The notes under the pieces are model-generated. The model worked only from the letters and a program-made list of their open reading frames with translations. It ran no database searches and was not told the origin of the DNA. DNA of 64,000 nucleotides. It comes from Gammaproteobacteria bacterium. GTDB taxonomy: Bacteria; Pseudomonadota; Gammaproteobacteria; HyVt-429. A program made the position numbers and the translations under genes. The stretch spans positions 186,001 to 250,000 of the forward strand of contig JAADGI010000015.1 in the NCBI GenBank assembly GCA_013152415.1, given 5' to 3'. Below are positions 1 to 7,655 of this stretch, piece after piece; position 1 is the first letter of the stretch; each line of letters begins with the position of its first letter.

Positions 1-548
1 CCAAAGGCCGCCACCGCAGTCCAGCGCATACCCTGGTAAGGCACTTTAAACATCAGCATGCCGATGGCCAGCGTAATCAATAACGCACCTCCCCACTCCA
101 GGGCCTGTTCCGAAAACAGGCCGTACACAAAAAGCCCCAAACCGATTAACACGATCCAGATGGTGTAGGACATATACCCCCCACCAAAAAAGACCATGGC
201 AAAGTTCAAAAGGATGCCCATACCGAGCAGCAGCCACCACAACTTTAAGACCTGGCCCTGAACAAAGGACACCGTTTCATCTCGAGACCGCCGCAAGGCC
301 CGTGTCCTTCGAAAATCCAGCCAACAAGCGGAAAAAATGACGCCGCCCAAAAGCAAGACCACCGCCACGGCCCGCTGCCAACGTTCTGGCAGGGTCTGGT
401 GGTTGATCAGCATTTCGCCAATGACACACAACAGCGCCCCGGCCAGGCCCCAAATTACCAGGCTGTGACGCTCTATACGGATGCTGCGATGCCCACTCGC
501 GAGCATGGATTGGATGGCTTCGATCTGACTATCGGCAGTAGTGGCCAT
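1..548 (-). CDS. Integral membrane protein, C-terminal end cut by window edge
   Basis: The frame is open from an ATG at 548 to the window edge (182 codons seen), so the gene continues off the left side. GGAG lies six bases before the ATG, which supports this start. A polar N-terminus (residues 1-27) is followed by about five hydrophobic segments near residues 30-48, 60-77, 103-123, 129-145 and 153-167, with a basic cytoplasmic-type loop (RRTRALRRSRD) after the second. This is a small polytopic inner-membrane protein. I do not recognise the family and no catalytic motif is visible. A strong twin dyad sits directly upstream of the start, so the gene is probably controlled by a dedicated DNA-binding regulator, perhaps encoded beyond the edge. 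Confidence 0.7.
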   Translation of the reverse strand, partial: MATTADSQIEAIQSMLASGHRSIRIERHSLVIWGLAGALLCVIGEMLINHQTLPERWQRAVAVVLLLGGVIFSACWLDFRRTRALRRSRDETVSFVQGQVLKLWWLLLGMGILLNFAMVFFGGGYMSYTIWIVLIGLGLFVYGLFSEQALEWGGALLITLAIGMLMFKVPYQGMRWTAVAAF

Positions 549-561
549 GATGCGCTCCTTT

Positions 562-601
562 ACTCTGTAATGCAGAGTATTATAGCTCTGCATTACAGAG
601 T
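562..601. promoter_or_regulatory. Twin-dyad operator-like inverted repeat
   Basis: A 16-bp perfect inverted repeat, ACTCTGTAATGCAGAG at 562-577 and CTCTGCATTACAGAGT at 586-601, separated by 8 bp. Each arm is itself a dyad (CTCTG-N5-CAGAG), so the element reads as two adjacent binding sites with centres about 24 bp apart. It ends 14 bp before the start codon of the membrane protein gene at 1-548, where a repressor would block transcription. The regulator is not in the window. A hairpin function in RNA is an alternative. Confidence 0.6.
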
Positions 602-772
602 GTCAACCCTTTAAAATACCCCCGCTTTGGTGAAATGAAACAGGGGTCTGGAATAACGGGATTTTTTACAAGCCTGGGGGACTTCTCTATAATGCGCGCT
701 CCGCCGTCCGGGCCAGAAAGTGTGAAGACACCAGCGCAGACACGGCGCCTAAAGATGGTAACGAAAGATTAT

Positions 773-848
773 GGCCAGGTAGCTCAGTCGGTAGAGCAGG
801 GGACTGAAAATCCCCGTGTCGGCAGTTCGATTCTGTCCCTGGCCACCA
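773..848 (+). tRNA. tRNA-Phe (GAA)
   Basis: A 76-nt cloverleaf with encoded CCA. The acceptor stem pairs GGCCAGG with CCTGGCC. The D-arm is AGCTCAGTCGGTAGAGC, the anticodon stem GGGGA/TCCCC carries GAA at 806-808, and the T-loop is GTTCGATTC. It matches the usual bacterial tRNA-Phe layout. The 3' part from base 808 onward is repeated exactly at 4570-4632, marking this gene as the integration target of a mobile element. The gene is complete, so the element restored its 3' end on insertion. Confidence 0.97.
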
Positions 849-870
849 TATTATCAAGGACTTAGCGTCC
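808..870 (+). repeat. Attachment-site repeat, left copy (tRNA-Phe 3' half plus flank)
   Basis: This 63-bp stretch, from the anticodon of tRNA-Phe to 22 bp past its CCA end, occurs again without a mismatch at 4570-4632. After the exact core the two copies stay recognisably similar for roughly 40 more bases (both carry CTTCCGA and then TTCCTTGCGT), but diverged. Tyrosine-recombinase elements commonly integrate into a tRNA 3' half and leave exactly this direct repeat, so it is read as attL. Confidence 0.85.
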
Positions 871-1155
871 ATTAGCTCCCTTCCGAAATTTCCTTGCGTA
901 AATCTTGCGGAAGGACTGTTTTAAGAAACACTCAGCCTGCGCAAAACCACGATGCGAGAAGGGCAAAAGACAAGACTCTATTTTTGACCTGCTCGTTTCG
1001 ACCTACGTTTGAAGCAAAATATCCTCTTGCCCAGAAATGTTGTCAGACATGATTTCTTTGTCTACCCGTATAGGTCCGGACAATGTGAATGGTGCTTTCC
1101 CCCTTTATGAACCCAAGCACCTGCGATACTGGATGTTTGGGTAGAATCGATACCA

Positions 1156-1743
1156 TTAGGACCGAACAAAATTCAGCAACAGACCAATATCGTGGTTATC
1201 GGCAGCACGGAGGGCTGCGATATAGGCTTGTCGCGTCTTGCCAGGATCAACCAGATTGGCACGCCCCCACGAAAAACGCGGGCGGTCCATAGCCACTAAT
1301 AGCAAGTCGGTCACTAACCGAGCATGTCGGCCATTACCATTCGGGAAGGGATGGATCGATACAAGGCGGTGATGAAACCGCGCCGCGATTTCATCCGGCT
1401 CATAGGTCTCGTTCTCAACCCAGTATCGACAATCATCGATAAGCTGTCGGAGGTCATTTGGGATGCGATAGGCATCAACTCCGATATTGCGCACCGAACG
1501 GCGAAACGTGCCAGCCCACCGCCAGACACGGCCAAACACCCGCTTATGAAGGTTGGTGAGAAACCGCTCATCCAGTACATCACGCTTGCGTGTAAACGCC
1601 CATTCTTCCACCTCAAGAATATTGGCTTGCTCCGCTTCATTGAGTTCGGCCCGAAGTGTGATGTAGGAGGGGATCAAATCTTCCCGCTCTTCTCCTGTCA
1701 GCGGTGTAGAGGCGTCATCCTGTTCCTCCAGGGGATCAGTCAT
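1156..1743 (-). CDS. Fic/DOC family protein (mobile mystery protein B type)
   Basis: A Fic-fold protein of 195 residues. The Fic motif HPFPNGNGRHAR is at residues 131-142, with all catalytic positions (H, F, G-N-G-R) present; such enzymes transfer AMP or related groups from nucleotides to target proteins. The start is placed at 1743 because this ATG overlaps the stop of the upstream HTH gene in an ATGA, typical of translational coupling; a longer form would begin at 1758. The pairing of an XRE protein with a small Fic protein corresponds to the family pair called mobile mystery proteins A and B, usually found on mobile DNA. Likely a toxin whose partner is the upstream protein. It lies inside the tRNA-Phe element. 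Confidence 0.85.
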   Translation of the reverse strand: MTDPLEEQDDASTPLTGEEREDLIPSYITLRAELNEAEQANILEVEEWAFTRKRDVLDERFLTNLHKRVFGRVWRWAGTFRRSVRNIGVDAYRIPNDLRQLIDDCRYWVENETYEPDEIAARFHHRLVSIHPFPNGNGRHARLVTDLLLVAMDRPRFSWGRANLVDPGKTRQAYIAALRAADNHDIGLLLNFVRS

Positions 1744-2213
1744 GTACCTTCCTCCCAAAGTACGGAGCCAGACTTTTCTAACAGGCGCTGGATCATTTGC
1801 TTGAGCTGTACCTGTTCGTCGACTGTTTCAACACCCTGGGCTTCGAGGGACATACTATGGCTCGTCGATTCCAGACGCCGTTTGGCGAGGCGTTCGGCAC
1901 GCTCGGTGACCAGTTTTTCAAGCGGTTTGCGCGGTACAAGGGTATAAACCAACCGGCAATCCAGAGCATGGGCCGCCCTTTCCAAGCTGTTGAGTGTTAT
2001 TGTGCCCTTAACCTCCGCTTGCTCAATGGCAACAACGCGCGATTGAACAACACCCAGCCGCTTTGCCAGCTGGCTGCTTGTCATGCCCAGTGCCTCACGA
2101 ATCGCCTTGATCCAGCCACGTGGTGGGCACGTGAGCAGCTCCGCGTTATTTTGTAGTACAAGCAGCCGTTTATCGAGCTGTCGGCGGGCAGAAGCACGAT
2201 CTTTCGGGCGCAT
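1740..2213 (-). CDS. XRE-type HTH protein (mobile mystery protein A type)
   Basis: 157 residues. A helix-turn-helix of the Cro/C1 class lies around residues 40-90 (IREALGMTSSQLAKRLGV followed by QSRVVAIEQAE), and a C-terminal helical part rich in R, E and K may contact the Fic partner. The ATG at 2213, with AAAGG upstream, is preferred over the GTG at 2222. The stop overlaps the start of the Fic gene by four bases, so the two form a coupled operon. By analogy with other toxin-antitoxin pairs this protein would neutralise Fic and repress its own promoter; three dyads in the region upstream (2247-2331) are the obvious sites. Antitoxin role is inferred. Confidence 0.8.
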   Translation of the reverse strand: MRPKDRASARRQLDKRLLVLQNNAELLTCPPRGWIKAIREALGMTSSQLAKRLGVVQSRVVAIEQAEVKGTITLNSLERAAHALDCRLVYTLVPRKPLEKLVTERAERLAKRRLESTSHSMSLEAQGVETVDEQVQLKQMIQRLLEKSGSVLWEEGT

Positions 2214-2246
2214 GGCAATCACCTTTAGATGGGACTAAACACCACT

Positions 2247-2331
2247 AATTATCACGTAAAAGTGATTATATATCAATATTCTTATCATACAAGAGTGATA
2301 ATAATCTATTTATATCATAAATATATGATAT
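2247..2331. promoter_or_regulatory. Three ATCA-N-TGAT dyads upstream of the HTH/Fic operon
   Basis: Three similar inverted repeats stand in an AT-rich leader: around 2247-2270 (ATCAC-N6-GTGAT core), 2282-2301 (TTATCA-N8-TGATAA) and 2312-2331 (ATATCAT-N6-ATGATAT). They are spaced about 30 bp apart, close to whole helical turns, which suits cooperative binding of an XRE dimer on one DNA face. They lie just upstream of the HTH gene start at 2213, so autoregulation is the natural reading. Confidence 0.5.
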
Positions 2332-2516
2332 TTCTTGGCAATGTCCTAACTTGGCTTAGAAACGAGTCCGAGAACACATTCAGTCCAGATTTTCACGGAT
2401 GGACACTCCCCAAAAGCTTAAAAATAGTGGATCCCCAACTTATGGGTGTCCCCAAATTCCCCGGACGACATAACAGTTATTGGAATAGATCTAACCAAGA
2501 GATCTACCTGATTAAA

Positions 2517-3785
2517 TCATCTAAGCCGGAATCCAGGATAAGCGAATGCGCTGGATATTTTCTCGCAGTCTTTTTCCGTTACGCCTTCTCTGCGGGCGAC
2601 TTCATACCATCTGTTTGTGATGGTTTTTTCCATCTCGTTGACAATGTTTTTGGCCATGTCCGGTTCAAGGAGAAAGCGTGCGCTTTGCGATAGCAGGTTT
2701 TCAGCGTGCGCATAGCGGCCCATGTCACCGCATTCAAGTGCCAGGTCTCGACGTTCGATACTAATCGGCGTAGATGGCGTTAGATCATAGGCAGGTGAAA
2801 GCTTCCATTCCGTGTCCATGGCAATAACGGCGTGGTTGCGAGGATGATCGTCAATATTGGAGATTAGCGCGTTAAAGCACATGCGCCGGAATAGCTCGGA
2901 AGCATCGGTGCGCGGCTGCGAAGAGATGCGCCGTAACTCCTCGACAAGCAAAACATAAGACCATCTCCCCCTGTCCTGATAGTCATCATCTGCACGCAGC
3001 AATGTTAGGGCGCTGAGCATCCGACCTCTGCGATAGCCTGTTCTCGTCTGTACCCGGTCGAAACGTTTAACAAGCAGCGCATCATGTTTGCCAATCGTAA
3101 CAACTTTGCTATCAGAGGTCTGTAGGCCGCACGCACGGGCCAGCATTAACATCGCATGCTCTACACGCGCATCGTTCCACTTATCCTCCGGGTGGCGAAA
3201 TTTTACGATCCATAGACCGTTGTGATCCTCGACGACTGCCTTTGGCCGGGCACCGCCCATTGACGTGGCACCATCAATCAAATTCTGAACCTGCTCGGCG
3301 TCAGCGCCACCGGGAAGTTCTTCATCGGCAATAATTAAATCTGCAAGGGCTTGCAGACGTTCCAGCTCTATTGTCTGGTTGAATTCCTGGCGAGGAGCAG
3401 GAGGCTCTTTATTGAGGCCGAACCCCAGCGCGCCTGCGCGGTCGTCTTGTGAATGTAGAAGATAGTCGATCTCACCAAGCTGTGTTTTTCCGGCGTACTT
3501 TTCTATGACCCTACGACCCCAGTAATCGGGACTGGCATCGCGTAGTGAGCCGAAAACGCCTTTCAGTATATTTGTCTCATAGGTTTTGCTGCTGAGCTTG
3601 AGTTCAAGCGGGTCTATTGCGACTGCGTTTTCACGTGCAAGATATGTGCGGCCATAAATAAATTTACCGGTAGGAATACCCTGTCGATTGGTTGTTAGCT
3701 CAAATTTTCCGGCAGTGACAAACTTCGTTTCACCCGGCAGGGTGATATAGACGTAGCATTCACTCGCGGAGCTTTTAGAAATCAT
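2517..3785 (-). CDS. hipA: HipA-type serine/threonine kinase toxin (first copy)
   Basis: 422 residues from the ATG at 3785, which overlaps the end of the HTH gene by 11 bases; a longer open frame to 3872 runs deep into that gene and is not favoured. HipA toxins phosphorylate host proteins (the glutamyl-tRNA synthetase in Escherichia coli) and stop growth. The catalytic loop ISNIDDHPRNH is at residues 308-318 and the metal-binding LSPAYDLTPS follows shortly after, so the kinase core looks intact. The N-terminal 100 residues form the usual HipA N-terminal subdomain (GVFGSLRDASPDYWG is the family's conserved stretch). It belongs to a different HipA subfamily from the second copy at 7656-8894, so the two arose by separate acquisition rather than duplication. 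Confidence 0.9.
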   Translation of the reverse strand: MISKSSASECYVYITLPGETKFVTAGKFELTTNRQGIPTGKFIYGRTYLARENAVAIDPLELKLSSKTYETNILKGVFGSLRDASPDYWGRRVIEKYAGKTQLGEIDYLLHSQDDRAGALGFGLNKEPPAPRQEFNQTIELERLQALADLIIADEELPGGADAEQVQNLIDGATSMGGARPKAVVEDHNGLWIVKFRHPEDKWNDARVEHAMLMLARACGLQTSDSKVVTIGKHDALLVKRFDRVQTRTGYRRGRMLSALTLLRADDDYQDRGRWSYVLLVEELRRISSQPRTDASELFRRMCFNALISNIDDHPRNHAVIAMDTEWKLSPAYDLTPSTPISIERRDLALECGDMGRYAHAENLLSQSARFLLEPDMAKNIVNEMEKTITNRWYEVARREGVTEKDCEKISSAFAYPGFRLR

Positions 3786-4116
3786 TATCAAGCTCCCCTC
3801 TCGGGCGGGCACGGGTACGCTCTTTTGACAAAGAAAGTGACAGGCCTTCCTCATCCAGCGCAGGATCGGCAAGTTCGTTCATCGGTTCGAGCAGGTCATA
3901 CACCCAGAGCAGAGCGGTATAGACCGCAATGCCGGTTGAAATCTTGCCTTTTTCCGCATCCGTCACTGCACGTGGGCCTGTCCCGATTTTTTCGCCGACC
4001 TCTTCAATCGTCAGGTTCCGGCGTAGCCTTGCCGTGCGCAGGTTTGTGCCGAGGCGTTGAATTGCCTGTTCGACCTGGTAGGGTGGTGCCTTTATTAGAG
4101 TGTTTTTTGCTGTCAT
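3775..4116 (-). CDS. hipB: HipB-like XRE antitoxin (first copy)
   Basis: 113 residues with a helix-turn-helix around residues 20-75 (LGTNLRTARLRRNLTIEEVG, then RAVTDAEKG). HipB-type proteins bind their HipA kinase and repress the shared promoter. The gene precedes and overlaps hipA, the standard order. The C-terminal tail is charged and ends in DNDF; HipB tails often end in a hydrophobic residue, which fits. Two palindromes at 4149-4162 and 4195-4210 upstream are likely its operators. Confidence 0.8.
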   Translation of the reverse strand: MTAKNTLIKAPPYQVEQAIQRLGTNLRTARLRRNLTIEEVGEKIGTGPRAVTDAEKGKISTGIAVYTALLWVYDLLEPMNELADPALDEEGLSLSLSKERTRARPRGELDNDF

Positions 4117-4148
4117 CTTCCCTTGGGAGCCTCTTATCTAGGTTAATC

Positions 4149-4210
4149 AGCTCTTAAGAGCTTATCAATAATTTATAGAATCAACAAGCATAATATGCTC
4201 TTAAGGGCAT
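4149..4210. promoter_or_regulatory. Paired GCTCTTAAGAGC operators upstream of hipBA
   Basis: AGCTCTTAAGAGCT at 4149-4162 is a perfect 14-bp palindrome. ATGCTCTTAAGGGCAT at 4195-4210 is the same site with one mismatch. Their centres lie about 47 bp apart in an AT-rich region directly upstream of hipB. Paired palindromes at this distance suit cooperative HipB binding with DNA bending, as in E. coli, though the sequence is unrelated to the E. coli site. Confidence 0.6.
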
Positions 4211-4569
4211 ATTTATCCCCCCAAAATGATGTTTCAAGGAACAGTATCCTTGTCCTGAGCATCACAATGTCTACCGTTGCCTTAAATCCGCTGTGAAAAG
4301 CCTGGTTCTACGTAGGCCTTGCAATCTCCTGCCTGTGACATTTATACGTGGCTACGATAGCGCGGTTCTCGTTGCTTCATATCTGGGTATAGGGACACCC
4401 AGGATATCCAATTTATGGGTGTCCACAAATTGTCAAATTGTTTATGATAAAATTCAGGAAATTAAACGAAAATATCGGACAACGAGCAGAAACAAATACT
4501 GTGGATACGGCCGCAAGAGAACAAGTTAGAACAACCGGGAATTTAATAGCCGGGCAACCCAGAATACTG
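4211..4569. other. Intergenic end of island, no gene seen
   Basis: No convincing coding frame. One feature stands out: GGACACCCA and TGGGTGTCC near 4391-4427 form a 9-bp inverted repeat, and the right part (CAATTTATGGGTGTCCACAA) resembles CAACTTATGGGTGTCCCCAA near 2437-2456. The island therefore contains a short dispersed repeat on both sides of hipBA, possibly remnant ends of a small transposable element. Confidence 0.4.
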
Positions 4570-4632
4570 AAATCCCCGTGTCGGCAGTTCGATTCTGTCC
4601 CTGGCCACCATATTATCAAGGACTTAGCGTCC
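4570..4632 (+). repeat. Attachment-site repeat, right copy (tRNA-Phe fragment)
   Basis: Exact 63-bp copy of 808-870: it starts at AAATCCCCGTG inside the anticodon stem and runs past the CCA end. The 5' half of the tRNA is missing, so this is not a functional gene. It marks the far end (attR) of a 3.76-kb element holding the Fic and hipBA pairs. The next bases (CTTCCGAGTTTTCCTTGCGTGAG) are a diverged version of what follows the real tRNA, showing that the repeated segment was longer originally. Confidence 0.85.
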
Positions 4633-4808
4633 TTCTACTTCCTTCCGAGTTTTCCTTGCGTGAGTTTTGCGTAGGGGTTGTTTAAGGATCAATCGTATCT
4701 GATAGCCCCATTGATTTTTAATAGGCGAAGCCACACTCGCCCTTCTTCGACAAAAGGAGGCAGGATAGGGTTGCACTGCTAATCCTCTCCCGCCAAAGGA
4801 GCTTTAAT

Positions 4809-5876
4809 ATGTCAAGCCTCAGCTTAGCTTTCATCTTTATACTTGGACTATTTGCCGGTAGTTTTGCACTCGCAGATGAGCATAAATCTTGTAGCCTCAT
4901 CAATCACGAATGCCGCCAGACATGCACACAAACTACGCAAACTTTTAATCAAAACAAGGGACAGCGTGCCGCAGAGATTGCTGCGGAGAATCAACGATAC
5001 CAGAATGACATGCAAGGCTGTAGAAATACAGGTGACCAAGGCCGCCAAAACTTCACTCAACAGTACAAAACCCAACTGGCCTTATGCACAACGGCTGCCT
5101 GCCGGGCCAAGACGCTCAATATCTACAACATTAATTATAACGGGACGACCATATCCGAAATGAATTGCGTGGCCATCTCGAATGCTGTACATACTCAGCG
5201 ACTCAACGCAATTGAGACGAAGTATCCAGATGTTGATTACAGCCAATCCAACTACCAGCACGACCAAACCTGTCGGCAGGATTGCCAAGAGAACTACACC
5301 CAGTGCCGCAAGGAACGCAAACAGGGGTCTGACTCTGGAGGGACGGGCAGCAGTGCCGGCTACCAAACCAAACCGTGTCCGCCGGGGAGTCAAGCCAATC
5401 CCCTGGGAGTATGCGTCACCCTGCTGGCACCACGTGGCAATTCTGCGGGCACCGTTAGGAGTGAAGGTTGCCCCCCGGGTGCAGTCCATGGGCCAACAGA
5501 TGAATGTGTACCAAAGATACGTGTGGTCGGTGTCTTTCATGAGGGCGGCCAATGGTATATCAACTGCCCCTCAGGGACACGACCCAGCCCTATCGACGGT
5601 GGCTGCGTGATTGATCTGAGCAAGGCCGGTAATGGGGGCCTTCCTGGCGTGCGCCCGTGTCCTGCGGGCACAACACCCGGACCCGACGATGCCTGTGTCC
5701 CCATCGTGCGAATGCTCGAGAACCCCGCGCAACCCAGCGCCCGCCTTCAACCTGGGTCAATGCCCACTGTGAACGAAAGTTTGGCACCGAGCATCATGCG
5801 CGTGGACGATCCCTTAAAGGCCATCGAAAAAACGATTGAACTGCTACAAAGTGAGATAGTGACACAACCGCAGTAA
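4809..5876 (+). CDS. Secreted Cys-rich repeat protein of unknown function
   Basis: 355 residues beginning with a clear signal peptide (cleavage likely after SFALA, about residue 22); AAAGGAG stands upstream at good distance. The N-terminal half has paired cysteines (CSLINHECRQTC, CTTAACRAK, CRQDCQENYTQC) and many Q and N residues, with helical character. The C-terminal half carries four copies of a short unit starting CPxG and closing CV after 10-12 residues: CPPGSQANPLGVCV, CPPGAVHGPTDECV, CPSGTRPSPIDGGCV and CPAGTTPGPDDACV. These look like small disulfide-closed loops, as in extracellular adhesion or binding modules. A Gly/Ser linker separates the halves. I do not recognise a family. It lies just outside the right tRNA repeat and before an integrase relic. 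Confidence 0.75.
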   Translation: MSSLSLAFIFILGLFAGSFALADEHKSCSLINHECRQTCTQTTQTFNQNKGQRAAEIAAENQRYQNDMQGCRNTGDQGRQNFTQQYKTQLALCTTAACRAKTLNIYNINYNGTTISEMNCVAISNAVHTQRLNAIETKYPDVDYSQSNYQHDQTCRQDCQENYTQCRKERKQGSDSGGTGSSAGYQTKPCPPGSQANPLGVCVTLLAPRGNSAGTVRSEGCPPGAVHGPTDECVPKIRVVGVFHEGGQWYINCPSGTRPSPIDGGCVIDLSKAGNGGLPGVRPCPAGTTPGPDDACVPIVRMLENPAQPSARLQPGSMPTVNESLAPSIMRVDDPLKAIEKTIELLQSEIVTQPQ

Positions 5877-5924
5877 AACGAGAGTGTGTGGTGGTATGCC
5901 TACCGTGAATTATCTTGACAGTCT

Positions 5925-6125
5925 CTGGATTCGGATCAGGTGCACGATATTCGTGTGGCGATGGAGGTAATACAGGAATGGATCGCCGATCACCCGGCAA
6001 AGAACACAAAGGACGCACCGCTATTCCGCTCACAACGCAGCGAGCAGGGAATTAGTGTCGCCGCTCTAAATCATATGGTCAAACATTGGTGCGCAAAGGC
6101 GGGCCTGAAAGGAAACTACGGCTCC
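5925..6125 (+). pseudogene. Tyrosine recombinase (phage-type integrase) fragment
   Basis: An in-frame stretch encodes HDIRVAMEVIQEWIADHP, later APLFRSQR, then HMVKHWCAKAGLKGNYGS. This is the middle of the catalytic domain of tyrosine recombinases, where the family continues with the His-x-x-Arg box (SHTLRKT). Here similarity stops exactly after GNYGS and unrelated sequence follows, so the H, R and Y active-site residues are lost; the N-terminal part is missing too. It is a dead remnant, probably of the integrase of one of the elements inserted at tRNA-Phe. No promoter or start is expected. Confidence 0.7.
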
Positions 6126-6177
6126 CCTGCCGCAGCAGATCAATTATGTGACCCATTGATTATTGATTTCTCCTTCG

Positions 6178-7398
6178 TCACGGCTTCTCTGGAAACAATC
6201 CCGGCATCCAGCGTGATGCCAGCGTGGCCGGGAAGATGAGGCGCAAAGGCGCACGCGTGCTCTTTGAGACCAGCACGCCGCTCTTGATCAGCGCCGCCAC
6301 TACCCGCCGGGCTTGGCGGTCACTTGTCCCCAGGATACCAGCGGTATCGCCGCGAGGGAGTTCACCCCGGTACAGGATTGCCTCCAGGATACTCCCAGCC
6401 TTGGGCGGCAATTTATCGGCGCGAATTTCTTCCTCTGCCCATAGAAGAATGCGATCACGCAACCGATCCGGCTGCACTAATTCCTCCATAAATTTCACCT
6501 GATCTAAACACGTTTCGAGAAAGAAACGTGTAAAGGATGCCAGTTCTTCTTCACTCAGATTGCCTCTCCCATCGAGATCGTTACGTCGTGGTAGATCACA
6601 TTGGGCAAGATGGCCTTTGTATGACTGCGCGTTCCGGGCAAGACCACGTGCAATTGACCAAACGCCGCCGGTATCAAGCGCCTCAAGCAACATCGCGTAG
6701 GACATTAGCCGTGCGACACGGCCATTGCCGTCCAGGAACGGGTGAACCCAAAGCAGGCGGTGATGGGCGGCGGCGGCGGCAATAATTGTTTCCGCTTTAC
6801 CGAGGCCGCTGTAAACGCGCTCAAACTGACCTAGAAATCGTGGCACAGCACCAGGGCTTATTGGCACATGCTGGCCAACCTTAACATCACGCTGACGCAA
6901 TTCTCCGGGAACAACTTTCATGCGCTCGCCCGTATCGGGATTTTCTATCCAAAGCATTTCATCGGGTAGTAGTTCTCCAAATCGCTTATGAATTTCACAA
7001 ATTCCCTCCAGGCTTGCGGTCCTGCCACGAAGTCCATCTTCCTCAATCCAGCGCTGGACGGCAATATGGGCCTTGGCTTCGAGCTGAAGGTTGCGTTTCT
7101 CGGTGTTGGTGCTGTAATCGTTCCTAAGCGCACGCTCAATATCAATCGGATGGGTATCGTGGCCCTCGATCAAGTTGCTGTAGTAACAGTTCATCGCCCG
7201 AACCAGATCGGCCAAGGCCGTTAGCACCCCCTCCGGAAGGCTCCGGCGAAATCCTGCTGAATGCGCTGCCAATTCGACCGCAAGGTCGGCCAGATCCCCA
7301 CGATGGCGCGAGCTTTCCGAGATCAGCAGGGGCTCCATTATGGACACCTGCTCGCCCCTATCGAGGGCCGCTAATATGTCCGGTTCTAAATCACTCAT
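6178..7398 (-). CDS. Fic family protein with built-in inhibitory helix and winged helix
   Basis: 406 residues. The Fic motif HPFLDGNGRVAR lies at residues 219-230 and is complete. SNLIEG at residues 74-79 matches the [S/T]xxxE[G/N] inhibitory motif found before the Fic core in class II Fic proteins, where its glutamate blocks productive ATP binding; this explains why no separate antitoxin gene is adjacent. The C-terminal region (about 325-390) looks like a winged helix (GILGTSDRQARRVVAALIKS), a common companion domain. The product probably AMPylates a protein and may self-modify. An AT-rich promoter region lies upstream. It faces the integrase relic and is part of the accessory tract. Confidence 0.9.
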   Translation of the reverse strand: MSDLEPDILAALDRGEQVSIMEPLLISESSRHRGDLADLAVELAAHSAGFRRSLPEGVLTALADLVRAMNCYYSNLIEGHDTHPIDIERALRNDYSTNTEKRNLQLEAKAHIAVQRWIEEDGLRGRTASLEGICEIHKRFGELLPDEMLWIENPDTGERMKVVPGELRQRDVKVGQHVPISPGAVPRFLGQFERVYSGLGKAETIIAAAAAHHRLLWVHPFLDGNGRVARLMSYAMLLEALDTGGVWSIARGLARNAQSYKGHLAQCDLPRRNDLDGRGNLSEEELASFTRFFLETCLDQVKFMEELVQPDRLRDRILLWAEEEIRADKLPPKAGSILEAILYRGELPRGDTAGILGTSDRQARRVVAALIKSGVLVSKSTRAPLRLIFPATLASRWMPGLFPEKP

Positions 7399-7629
7399 AA
7401 TATGATTAATATCATAGTCTTGGGGCCATGTTAAGCTATATTATGCCATTTAAATGGCCGGTTTATAGTCCGCTTCCAAAAATAGCGTTGCCCGGGGCTG
7501 TTTCGGGCTTCTTTCCTTCCCGACAAATATCAGACGATCATTAGCTTATGGTGTCATGCGGATATTAGCTTTTACTGCTGTTTGCCCTCATGTCTGACGA
7601 CACCCGTCGTGCAAATCGGGCAACTATCA

Positions 7630-7645
7630 CCTTGCGTGAGTTTTG
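7630..7645 (+). repeat. 16-bp echo of the att flank
   Basis: CCTTGCGTGAGTTTTG here is identical to 4654-4669, the flank just downstream of the right tRNA-Phe repeat, and resembles CCTTGCGTAAATCTTG near 890-905. It lies between the second Fic gene and the second hipBA pair. It may mark a third, worn integration boundary. Sixteen bases alone are weak evidence. Confidence 0.35.
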
Positions 7646-7655
7646 TGGGAAGTCT

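Noticed and set aside
399-614. Plus-strand frame of 71 codons
   Set aside because: It is the complement of the membrane protein gene at 1-548 and has no ribosome binding site or resemblance.
4570-4632. Second tRNA-Phe gene
   Set aside because: The 5' half is missing and the left flank does not match, so it cannot fold; it is an attachment-site repeat.
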